Shown one piece after another: positions 23,640 through 33,659 of a stretch of DNA of 64,000 nt. The notes under the pieces were generated by a model, which was given only the letters and a program-made list of their open reading frames with translations, made no database searches and was not told the DNA's origin. Both the position numbers and the translations under genes were made by a program. Source of the DNA: Paramecium pentaurelia (Eukaryota > Ciliophora > Oligohymenophorea > Peniculida > Parameciidae); assembly GCA_905183005.1 (NCBI GenBank), contig CAJJDO010000011.1, positions 292,538 to 356,537 on the forward strand, given 5' to 3'. Every line of letters starts with the position of its first letter. Position 1 is the stretch's first letter.

Positions 23640-25645
23640 TCATTTAGGTTGAATGGAAGCTAATTATTGTTTATAATATTCTATAAGTTCTTGCCATTTA
23701 GCTTTATTTTTGTCCAAATTTTAAAAGAAAGGTTCATAAGCTGGAAGGAATCCTAAGACACATGCAAATGTAGGTTTCACAACATAATCAATAAATCTGA
23801 ATATATAATTAAACAAAAGTTTACCCCACTTATGCTTCAGCCATATTGGTTGTATATCGATTACATAGATATGATATTGGTAAACCAAGGTCTCTCTCTT
23901 TATCTCCCTATAACCAAAATTCAGTTAAGACCTTTTCTGTCCATTATTTGTAGATTTCAAAACTTTTTGTAGGATTGGATACATCTGATGAATGTACAAT
24001 CAAGTCCATTAATCTTTGTTTATCTTTGCCATTAGGTTCAAAATCAGCTATTTTTGCAAATTTAAATAATAAATACGGGCAGCAATTCTACTATTAGTGA
24101 CAGCAAGTTCAGAAGCATGATGAGCCATATCTGTAGAAAGTACCATTAAGATAATTGATTCTCTGATGCGTCTGTATTTTTGAAATTAGAGATTTTCAAA
24201 TATATTGACTTTTTGATTTCCCCAAGCAATTTTAAAACATTAAGATGGATGAAACATTTCTAATACACTTTAATCATTATATGTTAAAGCTAATTCATTT
24301 CTACTATTGATAAGAAATGCATTAGTAAGACCTGGATGTCCATAATCATGAATAGCTCCAGCAATTAATACACATGCAATATCTTATTCATCTAATTAAC
24401 CTATTTCAATAAATTTGCATTTGCTTAATAAGAAATTACAAGTTTATGCAACATCTTAAGCATGTACTTTATTGTGATATGGATTATCTAGATATCCTTT
24501 CATAACTTCTTCAAAATATCCTCTTACTACTTTAGGTTTAATTAAAAACACATCAAAAAGATTATAATTTTCAAAGAAAAATAACATTAAATTTACAAGA
24601 CCTTCTCCTCCACATAATTTGTCACATTCAAAAGGATCAATATATAGATCATCATGTTATTTAAATAATATATCCAGTAACTATATAATATTATTTTAAA
24701 CTTACTCTTTTTGGTATATTTAGTTTTTAAAAATTAGCAATTACTTTCTTTTGTTATTATTATTATTATTATTATAATTATTATTCATTAGTTAAAACTC
24801 TTTTGACTTCAGTTTTACCTTATTAACTTTGATTTAACCATGCCATTGCCTATTTAATTAATAATATATTTAATTACTTCAGCATTATCTTCATCCAATT
24901 TACCCATTTAATATAATTGATTATTTCCTATCTTGTCAATACAATAATTAATATCTAATTTCATATTTTCATCTTCTAACACTTCCTTCAATTCAGCCAA
25001 AAATCTCACTATTTTCTCAGCTGGTGTTGAAATAGTTGAAATCGTTGCCAATCTTCTAAATGTCTATGCCTTCCTAATTAAAAGAAATATTCTTAAGAAT
25101 CTAAAAACTGCTTAGATTACTTTGATAACATTAGATGTCTTTTGATCAGCCAATTCAAATATCACAAAAAAGAGTGACAGTAAAATAATTAGAGTGTCTA
25201 AAATCAACCATTTATCTTTATAATATTTCTACATTATTTATCAAATTTACCTTTATGCCCCAAGCATATAATCCAACAAATATTTCTAAGATGAATATTA
25301 TCAATATTCCAAGTTCAATCCAACTCAAAATTGATGAAACATTAATGAATTCAGTTTCATCTAACAATTCTTCAAGAGCCACAATAATAAATATTAATAT
25401 TGCATAAGCTCCAACTAATGCTATAATACTAATAGTAACAATCTTTGAATTAATATAATCTTGAAACTTTTGTTCAGATTCTGTATACAATCTAACTGTT
25501 CACTGAATTTAATATACCTCATATTCAACTTCTTTCTAGGAACCTCAATCAATTTATCATTTCTTTTTGTAGAATCCACTCTCATAGTCTATTTATCAGG
25601 GTTTTCAAGACTTCTCTATTAAGAATCAGATCCTGAGGGTAACAT
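23640..25645 (-). CDS. Voltage-sensor domain fused to class I 3',5'-cyclic nucleotide phosphodiesterase
   Basis: ATG at 25645-25643 (an in-frame ATG at 25729 would add 28 residues), TGA at 23642-23640. Six introns of 22-29 nt give 615 residues. Residues about 59-182 hold four hydrophobic spans. S1 is IVTISIIALVGAYAILIFII. S2 contains acidic E102 and E112 (LGILIIFILEIFVGLYAWG). S3 is DKWLILDTLIILLSLFFVIF. S4 has R166, R169, R175 and K176 (AVFRFLRIFLLIRKAQTFRR). The spacing fits a voltage-sensor or ion-transport S1-S4 unit without pore helices. After a poly-Gln linker (about 263-275) the catalytic domain carries NPYHNKVHAQDV, AGAIHDYGHPGLTN, LSTDMAHH, HSSDVSNP, FWLQGDKERDLGLPIS and QVGFIDYVVKP, so all metal-binding His/Asp residues are present. 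By family it hydrolyses cAMP and/or cGMP at a membrane. Control by voltage is an inference from architecture. Confidence 0.85.
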
Positions 25646-25822
25646 TTGTATTATTTCAATTAATTAAATTAAGTTATTCAATAATTGTATAATAGTTTTA
25701 GTGCTTAAATCAATATAAATTTTATTCATATATCTATATTCAATTGATTAATACTTTAATCTGTTTATATTAATAACAATTATTATCTTTATCACTAAAT
25801 ATCTGTTATATTAATTTATTAA

Positions 25823-26773
25823 ATGAAATTATCTCCCATATGTTAAACATTGATCCATTCCAAATCTAATCCCTTGTCTCCAGTTATTCAGAATATTAAG
25901 AAGCATAGTATTCATAGTATTGAAAATGATAAAAAAGAGAACAAGTATAAAATATTATTAATGAATTTTAAGTAATCAGTTAGAATTAAGAATTAATCAA
26001 TTAGTAGAAGAGAACAAAAAAGTTAATCTATAATTGAATGATAAAATTAAAGAAAATGAATAATTAAGAGATTAAATTATGGAATAAGAAATTCAAATCA
26101 ATAAATTAAAAGGAATTGAACATGAACTCATGTTAATCAAAGAAATATCTGATATAAGATTTTAAGATGTAATATATTACATTATTTAAAATAGTATCAA
26201 AAATGCAAATAATAAGCAGAACAATTATATTAAGAGTTAACAGACATACAATCTGTATTTTAAGATTCCTCTACTAAATTAATCTGTCAATCAGAAGAGA
26301 TTCAATAATGGAAAATTAGATACGCTGAATTAGATTCAACAAGATTATAATAATTATAAGGTAAAATTAACAATATATTAATAGAATTGAAACAATAAAT
26401 TCATAAATAATAAGATGAGGATGAATAAAAGTAATCATATCTAAAGGCTATAACAGAAATGGAAAAAACTATATAATCTTTATAAGATTAATTAAAAGAG
26501 AAGGAACATACATTAATATTAGCAAATGAAGATATTAATTAATGGAAAATTAAATATTCTAAGGTATAAATCTAGCAAAAGTAAGTATCTAATGATAAGG
26601 AAAAGGATTAAAAAATATAAATGTTAATAGATGAAATTGAAAGATTAAATGATTTATTGGGTTAAAGAAATGATGAAATATATACACTCAAAAGATTGAC
26701 TGAAAAAACTGCTTAACTTATTTCTATAAGTTAAAGAGCATAAAGGTCTGCTAGTGGTCAAAAATATAAATGA
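25823..26773 (+). CDS. Long coiled-coil protein, hypothetical
   Basis: ATG at 25823, TGA at 26771-26773. Introns of 28 and 26 nt give 298 residues. After a Pro/Ser-rich head (about 50 residues) almost the whole protein is Glu/Gln/Lys/Leu heptad coiled coil (for example LELRINQLVEENKKVNLQLN). It has no other domain and no signal. The structure suits basal-body, ciliary or Golgi tether proteins; the sequence does not discriminate. It is divergent from the phosphodiesterase gene (177 bp between start codons, or 93 bp if the upstream ATG is used). Confidence 0.7.
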
Positions 26774-26860
26774 AATTTTTAATTTATTCTAGATTTATTA
26801 CTTACGTGTATATTCAATTAAGTTTATTAAAACAAAAATTATATTTTCATTTACTTAATT

Positions 26861-28459
26861 ATGAAACCTGAATAAGAAAATCAATTTAAAGATGAACTTT
26901 CTTAATTAAGAGAAGAAAAGGCAAAACGTAGATAAAAGAGAGAATGGGAGATAAAAATTATGGGGAAATGCATTGTATGGCTAATATATGCATATGTAGC
27001 AGGATTAATAATAACCACTATTAATTACATTTTGGTATTCAAAAATTCAAGCATATAAAGTTGGAAAAATAATTTCAATATGAAGGCATTGTCGAAGATA
27101 GTTGTTAGGATTTGAAAATACTTAAAAATATTAATGATTAAATATTCCCATTATTAGATGAATTGACTGTAATAAATTATTCATAAAACAGTTCAAAAAA
27201 TATTTCAAAATATTTAGGGTAAATTTGGAAAACGATTGTCCTTTTGGAATTGGTGAATATATTTGCACAAGTAAAAAATGTGTTATTTGTACATGCAATT
27301 AATCTGAAGTATTATTTATTATTAATTAATTATCTTAGATACCATCAAATTGGTTATCTCCATAATCTTGGCCTATAAATAACCCAAAAGATGATTTTGC
27401 TTTTTGGGATTCAGAGAGATTTTTATGTAAATTTTAAAATTATATAATATTATAGAACCTTCTGAATGGATATGGCATGTAGAAGATGTTGAAAATGATA
27501 AGGGAGTCTATGTTGATCTTAAATTAAATCCAGAAGCTTTTACAGGATATTAAGGTTAACATATATGGGATGTGATTTATAGAGAGAATTGTTATTAGGG
27601 TATTTAATTATAATTATTTTATTATTAGGTTCAATGGTTGAAATGTGCAAAGAAAAAAGAGCATTAAATAAATTAATTTCAGGTTTGCATACATCTATAT
27701 CAACTTAATTAAGTGAATTTTATGTAGATCTAAAAACTAATAGAACTTATCCAAATTATTCTTTGTATTTTCAAAGAGTAGGAAATCATCCAGAAAGAAT
27801 TAAAAACCTTTTCTTTTTATATTCTGTTTTATTTAGAGCAATAATTTTGGCAACTCCTGGAATTTAATCATTTGATATCAATTCTTTATCTTTTGAAGAT
27901 GATTTGAGATCTAAATAATTGTTAAATCAAATTTTATCTTTAAGTAATTCATAATGTTCCAGACCTTTTGATGAATAATAATTTTTTAAATAAATTACAT
28001 TTGTAATAACATTTATTTAAAATTTAGGAATAAAAAAAGGATTATTAAAGATATATTCATAATATCAGTAGAATAATGGATTGTGTAGAATGTTAAAAAT
28101 GTAAAGTATTTGGAAAAATGTAAACTTATGGTTTAGGAACTGCACTAAAAATATTATTTTCAGAATCTCCAAGTGAATTTTCTGGTAGATTAAAGAGAAA
28201 TGAATTAGTTGCATTAATCAATACTTTTGGTAAAGTATCAAGTTCTGTAAATTCTATTGATTTGATGTATGAGAGAAGAGCAAAATATCATTTTAATTTA
28301 ATTTTTACAATTGGTATTATTGGAGGAGTCTTAATATTGTTTATGATTATCATGCGAATATTGTATAAAGAAATGGATTAGAAAATATAAAAAATGTTTT
28401 TAGGAATGCCTTCAGAAGATAATCGTTCAAATGTTGGTTCTAAGAAAAAGCGTGATTGA
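26861..28459 (+). CDS. ERO1: ERO1-family ER thiol oxidase with N- and C-terminal membrane spans
   Basis: ATG at 26861, TGA at 28457-28459. Six introns of 23-30 nt give 478 residues. The oxidase uses FAD and O2 to reoxidise protein disulphide isomerase in the ER lumen. Visible ERO1 marks are VNLENDCPFGIGEYIC with KKCVICTC (shuttle-cysteine region), NPEAFTGYQGQHIWDVIYRE, CKEKRALNKLISGLHTSIS, KNLFFLYSVLFRAI and the active CxxC region MDCVECQKCKVFGKMQTYG. Unusually, a hydrophobic span lies near the N terminus (IVWLIYAYVAGLIITTINYIL) and another near the C terminus (LIFTIGIIGGVLILFMIIM). The last residues KKRD fit a cytosolic KKxx ER-retrieval signal. Human ERO1 is soluble and yeast Ero1 is held by a non-spanning tail. 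The N-terminal span could also be a signal peptide or anchor. Confidence 0.92.
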
Positions 28460-28503
28460 GATAAACCATTTATATATATATTGTACGATTGTATGTATCA
28501 ATT

Positions 28504-28962
28504 TCATTGTTATGCTGTTTCTGTTTATTCTTCAGCTCTTCTTGGTCCTCTGTTTCCTCCTCTACCGAATGGTTTGTTACCTCTTGGACCTCTTCTTTCA
28601 GGAACATCTTCTTCGAACTTTTTATCAGCCTTCTTGAAAGTAGCTGGAATAACATCTTCAACAATGCCTTATTGATAGATAATTTCTTCATACCCAACTT
28701 ATCTCTAACATATTTAACTCCTTCAGCCTTGAGATAATAGTAGTAGTATTGCCATGAGAACACTAAATCAACAAGTTTCTTATCTCTCAAACTTCTCAAG
28801 AGCATCCAAACTTCCAAATTTTTTACTCCTGTTTCAGAATGAACTGGGAGAGCCATATCCTAATGAAATCTAATTAAAAATTACCTTCTTAATGACAATA
28901 ACACCTTCCATTAATAAATATTCATAGACTTTTCTTCTGTCTTATCTCTTGACTTGAACCAT
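28504..28962 (-). CDS. RPS10: Ribosomal protein eS10 (small subunit)
   Basis: ATG at 28962-28960, TGA at 28506-28504. Two introns (25 and 26 nt) give 135 residues. The N-terminal plectin/S10 winged-helix domain is clear: RRKVYEYLLMEGVIVIKKD, NLEVWMLLRSLRDKKLV, FSWQYYYYYLKAEGVKYVRD and VIPATFKKA. The tail is the expected Arg/Gly-rich one (RRGPRGNKPFGRGGNRGPRR), followed by a short Glu/Gln end. It binds the 40S head near the mRNA entry channel. It converges with ERO1 (44 bp between stops). Confidence 0.93.
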
Positions 28963-30049
28963 GCAAAATAATGGATTTGATTTATTTTAAATTTTAAAAT
29001 AAAAATAAACAAATACACTATTAATGCTTTTCAGATATCTTTTTCATTGATCAATTCATTATTATTTGGAATACATTCATATTGAAATAGATATGTAATT
29101 ACATAAACAATAAATTACTTTTATGTATGAATTCATTAACATATTAAGTTCTTTATAATAAATGATTGAGCAACTTAAAATAATAAAATAAAATAGTATT
29201 TAAATCTAAACTCAAATAATTTCAATTTTTTATAATTAAACCTAATTTATTTATAATGATTTTGATTTATATAATGTAAAAATATAATAAGAGAATTATA
29301 TCTATATTTTAAATAATGATAAAATAACTATAAATAAGAGTATAAGTTATGGAAATATTATATCTACATACTCAAATGAAAAATCAAATATATTTATCAG
29401 AAATCTTTAATTTGTAATTTAATTTAAGAACCTTATGTATATCAATAATTTAAAGAGGATTTATTGATCTTTAATTAGAATAAATTTTTAATTAAGAGTA
29501 TTTCTCATATATCTTAATTACTAAGTTTTAAAGTGAATATATATTTCTATGAAATCATATATTTTTATATTCCTTTTAGAAGTTACATTCTAAAATTTTT
29601 GATTTAAAGAAAAAAATTATAGAATTCATTTAAATTCATAATAATTGCATTCTAATTTATTGTTTAAATATCCTAATAGGATATATTAATAGAAATTTTG
29701 AATGATTTTACTAAATTTGGATAGAAACAATAAGAAAAAATATATATAGAATGTTAAAGGTTGTTATTATTATAGGATTTTTTATAAATGAGTAAAGATG
29801 AGAGTTTTAGAAATTGAAAAAATTCAAAAATAATTTAGAATCTGAAATTGATACTATTATTAATTATTTTAGAGTTAGGTATGATAATAAATGATTATTG
29901 TTAATAAAGTAGAGTTTCATGTTAAGATTAAAGATTTTAATTTGAGATGGAATAGTTGAAAGATTAAGAAATGATTGGTGCATAAGAATATATACATTTT
30001 AAGTGATATAATAATAAATTTAATATATAAAGATATCTAACAACCTACA
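28963..30049. other. Largest gene-free stretch, AT-rich
   Basis: About 1.1 kb upstream of both eS10 (minus) and the polo-like kinase (plus). Only short random frames; no coding composition, no RNA gene and no clear repeat were found. By position it is a divergent promoter region, unusually long for this genome. Confidence 0.5.
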
Positions 30050-31994
30050 ATGGATGATAACAATAATCAAGATGGGTATTATGTTGAGTTAAATTAAGTG
30101 AACAAATAGTAATATTTGAGGAGAAGATTACTAAGGTGAATGGAGAGGTGGCAATTAAACGTTATCAAAGAGGCAAGTTTTTAGGAAAGGGAGGATTTGC
30201 TAAGTGTTATGAGGCCACAAATTTAGAGAATAAGAAGGTATTAGCTGCAAAAATCATTGCTAAATCATCTCTTACTAGAAATAGAGCCCGTTAGAAGGTA
30301 TATATATAAGTTATTGGGTTAGTTGGTGTCAGAAATCAAAATACACAAAAGTTTATAGAATTCAAATGTTGTCTAATTTGAACATGTCTTTGAAGATCAT
30401 GAAAATGTTTACATATTATTGGAACTCTGTTGCAATCAAACACTGAATGAATTAATTAAAAGAAGAAAGAGATTGACTGAAATTGAAGTTTAATGTTATG
30501 TTGCATAGATGATAAATGCATTAAAATATCTACATAACAATAATGTTATTCATAGAGAGTATTTTTTATAATGAAAAAATAGTTTAAAACTTGGGAATTT
30601 GTTCTTGAATAAAAACATGGAATTAAAATTAGGGGATTTTGGTTTAGCTACTAAACTAGAATTTGAAGGGGAGAAAAAGAGAACTATTTGTGGAACTCCA
30701 AATTATATTGCTCCTGAAGTATTGGATGGAAAAGTAGGTCATTCATTCGAAGTTGATGTATGGTCACTTGGAGTCATTATTTATGCAATGTTGATTGGTA
30801 AACCACCTTTTGAAACTCCTGATGTTAAATCTACCTACAAAAAAATTAAAATGAATCAATATTCCTTCCCAGATCAAGTTCAAATATCAGACAATGCTAA
30901 ATAACTTATTTAAAAGATCTTGGTTCTCGAACCTAGTAAAAGACCTTCATTAGATGAAATCATGGCTCATTCCTTCATGAATTCAGGTGGTACCATTCCT
31001 AAGTATATTAATCACCTAAAATCTCTAGAGTTCTACCTCTATCCACTTTAGCTTGTCCTCCCTCAATTTAATATAATAAATAGTTCCAATAACCAAGTAG
31101 AGCTTCTGAAACAGCTTAGTCTAATCCAAAGATGGCCACCGTGAGACCAAATATATCATCAGAAAGATGTACTTGACTATTCAAATTTATTAGAGGATCA
31201 ATTTGGAGCCACTTCTGGATTGAATACTGGATACAATGGTGGATACAATAGTAGTCAGAGACCCTCCTCATAAAAACCATAGGATTTCAAATAATCAGTT
31301 AGCACTAAATCTCTTAACCAATTTTATACTAGTGGCACTATATAAAATCAATAGACTAGTAAACAAAAAAATGAAATCTTTGTAAGAAGATGGGTTGATT
31401 ACAGTAGCAAATATGGACTTGGTTATCTTCTCAGTAATGGTGCTACTGGAGTCTTTTTCAATGATTCAACCAAAGTCATTTTAGATCCCAGAACACAAGA
31501 ATTTGAATATTTAGAAAGAAAAGGCACTGATAAATAAGATGCCATTGAAAAACATTCTATCAATAGTTATCCAAAGGAATTACAGAAAAAAGTTACACTC
31601 CTTTAACATTTTAAATCATATTTGGATGCTGATTCTAAATCAATTACATAAGCTGAAACTAATGATTATGATCCATCCCAATCTGTTTATGTGAAGAAAT
31701 GGATGAAAACAAGACATGCTATCATGTTTAGACTTTCCAATAAGATAGTTTAAGTATTTTAATATTTTATATTTTTTTTAGGTAAACTTCACTGATAAAA
31801 CTGAAATCATCTTGTCTTCAGAGAATAAATTGGTCACCTATGTTAATAAATTAGGAGAAAGGAGTCATTATCCCTTAGCTACTGCCCTTGATAGTTAAAA
31901 TCATGAGATGGCCAAGAGATTAAAATACACAAAAGAGATCTTAACACATATGCTTAATGGAAATACAAATGTTGACTTAAAGAATCCAGAATGA
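30050..31994 (+). CDS. PLK: Polo-like kinase
   Basis: ATG at 30050, TGA at 31992-31994. Six introns of 23-28 nt give 597 residues, normal for PLK1. The kinase domain has GKGGFAKCYEA (P-loop), AAKII (catalytic Lys), HRDLKLGNL, LGDFGLAT and KRTICGTPNYIAPEVL (activation loop with the conserved Thr). A linker rich in Ser/Gln/Asn follows. Two polo boxes come next: FVRRWVDYSSKYGLGYLLSN with STKVILD, and YVKKWMKTRHAIMFRLSN with KTEIILSSE. Polo boxes bind phosphorylated Ser/Thr docking sites. Members control mitosis, centriole or basal-body duplication and cytokinesis. The exon carrying HRDLK is split by a 24-nt intron within the motif. The next gene starts 64 bp downstream. Confidence 0.95.
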
Positions 31995-32058
31995 TCACTA
32001 TATATTTGAAAGTGAGATGATATAAATCATATAATATTTAAATTAATATAATTCAGAT

Positions 32059-33589
32059 ATGGAAAGTAGAAGCAGTAGTGAAGACAAGAAGGAGAAGAAG
32101 AGAAAGCGAAGTAGATCAGAAAAGAAGGACAAAAAAAAATAAAAAAGTAAAAAATCTAAGGAAAGAAAGTCTAAGGAGAGAAAAAAGTCAGAGAAAAAGA
32201 AATCAAATAAGAAATCAGAAAAGAAGAAAAAAAAAGAAAAAGAGAAAGAAAGAGAAAAAGAAAAGGAAAAAGAGAAAGAGAAAGAGAAAGAGAAAGAGAA
32301 AGAAAAGGATAAAGAGAAAGAGAAAGAGAAAGATAACAATAAAGTTGATGCATAAAAATAAGGTGAAGAAGGTGAAACAAAAGAAGTATAAAAATTTATA
32401 TTTCACTTTAGTAAAGAATTGCAAGATTAAAATAAGAAAGAAGAAAGAGATCCAGATCTAATTCTGCTGTCAAACATTATTAAAAACAAATTCTAGCCAA
32501 TAATCCTGTAGCAAAATCAAGTAATCAAAATTTCTCTTATCTTAATTAGATGCTCTTGGTTATGATAAATAGGATTGCTTTTGGGATGGATTTACATGGG
32601 TACCTAAAACTAATTTGCACGATAAAGTGAGAGAAGATAAAGAAAAAGTAATGTCATTGACTAGTAGAATGAGAAGAATTCAAATTTGCAATATACCGAC
32701 AGGTTTAACTAATCGAGATCTCTATGCTGAATTGAGTAGATTTATGAATAGAAATTACTTAAATGACGTTGGTAATGCTAAGCCTATTCTATATTGTCAC
32801 CTAAACGAAAAAGATCGAACATGCACTTTAGAATTATCATCTGTTGAAGAATCAAATCGAATGCTCAAATTAGAGGATATCAAGTTACTAGATGAATCAT
32901 GTAAAATTCTTAGATTAGGTGACAGTCTCTATGGTATATTATAAATACATATTTTATAAAGGTTAATCTGTAAATCAATCATAATTAGTTTAATAAGCTC
33001 ATAATATGGCCTAAGCATAAGCAGCCGCATATCTTGCTTTAAAATCACTTGGATATGCCAGAGGATAGAGGGAAGAAGATGAAATTCTGGCTTAGGCAGG
33101 TATCCCATCCAGGATTATAAAGGTTGGAAATTTCTTAAATGTTGCTATGGCAATAAATCTAAATAAAAATGAATGGAATGAAATGCGAGAAGATTTAATT
33201 GAAGGCTTTTCATAATGTGGTCATATAGAAGATGATTTCTTTGTTAAACCTTATTAAGCAGGTCTTGGAGGTAATTGTGTAAATTAACCTCTTTAGCCGA
33301 AGCAGGTTCTCTTTTTCTAGTTTATACAACGATTGAAGATGCTTAACGCACTGTTATATCGATGTATGGTAGAACATATAATTAGAGAGGGCTCAAAATT
33401 ATATTTATAAATGAATAAACTTATATTAGAAGTTACATACCATTAAAATTAAAATAACAACCTGAAACTGAAGAAGCACAAATAAATTAAGAAAATGATA
33501 ATTATGATAATGAACATTTTGAAGATTAAGAAGATTATTTAGACTAAATGGATAATGGACTTTTAGAGAATAATAATAAAGAAAATTGA
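32059..33589 (+). CDS. U2AF2: U2AF large subunit-like splicing factor (RRM plus C-terminal UHM)
   Basis: ATG at 32059, TGA at 33587-33589. Four introns of 26-29 nt give 473 residues. The N-terminal 130 residues are Lys/Glu/Arg/Ser-rich, with (KE)n in place of a classic RS domain. DCFWDGFTWVPK then leads into an RRM: RRIQICNIPTGLTNRDLYAE to LDESCKILR, similar to U2AF65 RRM1. A Gln/Ala-rich linker follows, then a U2AF-homology-motif-like domain: IKVGNFLNVAMAINLNKNE, EMREDLIEGFSQCGHIEDDF, GSLFLVYTTIEDAQRTV, YNQRGLKIIFINE. I see no second RRM between them. U2AF65 binds polypyrimidine tracts before 3' splice sites. In a genome with 20-30-nt introns such tracts are nearly absent, so the target may differ. 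The tail is acidic. Confidence 0.75.
32222..32337 (+). repeat. Homopurine (GAAAAG)n tract coding Lys-Glu repeats
   Basis: About 115 bases of almost pure A/G in the N-terminal part of the U2AF-like gene, coding alternating Lys and Glu. It generates long spurious frames on both strands. Confidence 0.85.
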
Positions 33590-33659
33590 TAAAATTTATA
33601 TATATAATAATATTTTGTGGGGGAACAGACGAAATAAAATTATATTATCAATTTATTTT

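Noticed and set aside
28431..28737. Plus-strand frames opposite eS10
   Set aside because: Antisense shadows; the minus strand encodes a clear ribosomal protein with two introns.
28504..30049. Prokaryotic-type operons or CRISPR arrays
   Set aside because: No repeat-spacer pattern anywhere, and the genes are spliced eukaryotic genes.
32043..32461. Phe/Ser/Leu-rich minus-strand frames and a Lys/Arg-rich plus frame
   Set aside because: Shadows of the homopurine Lys/Glu tract of the U2AF-like gene.
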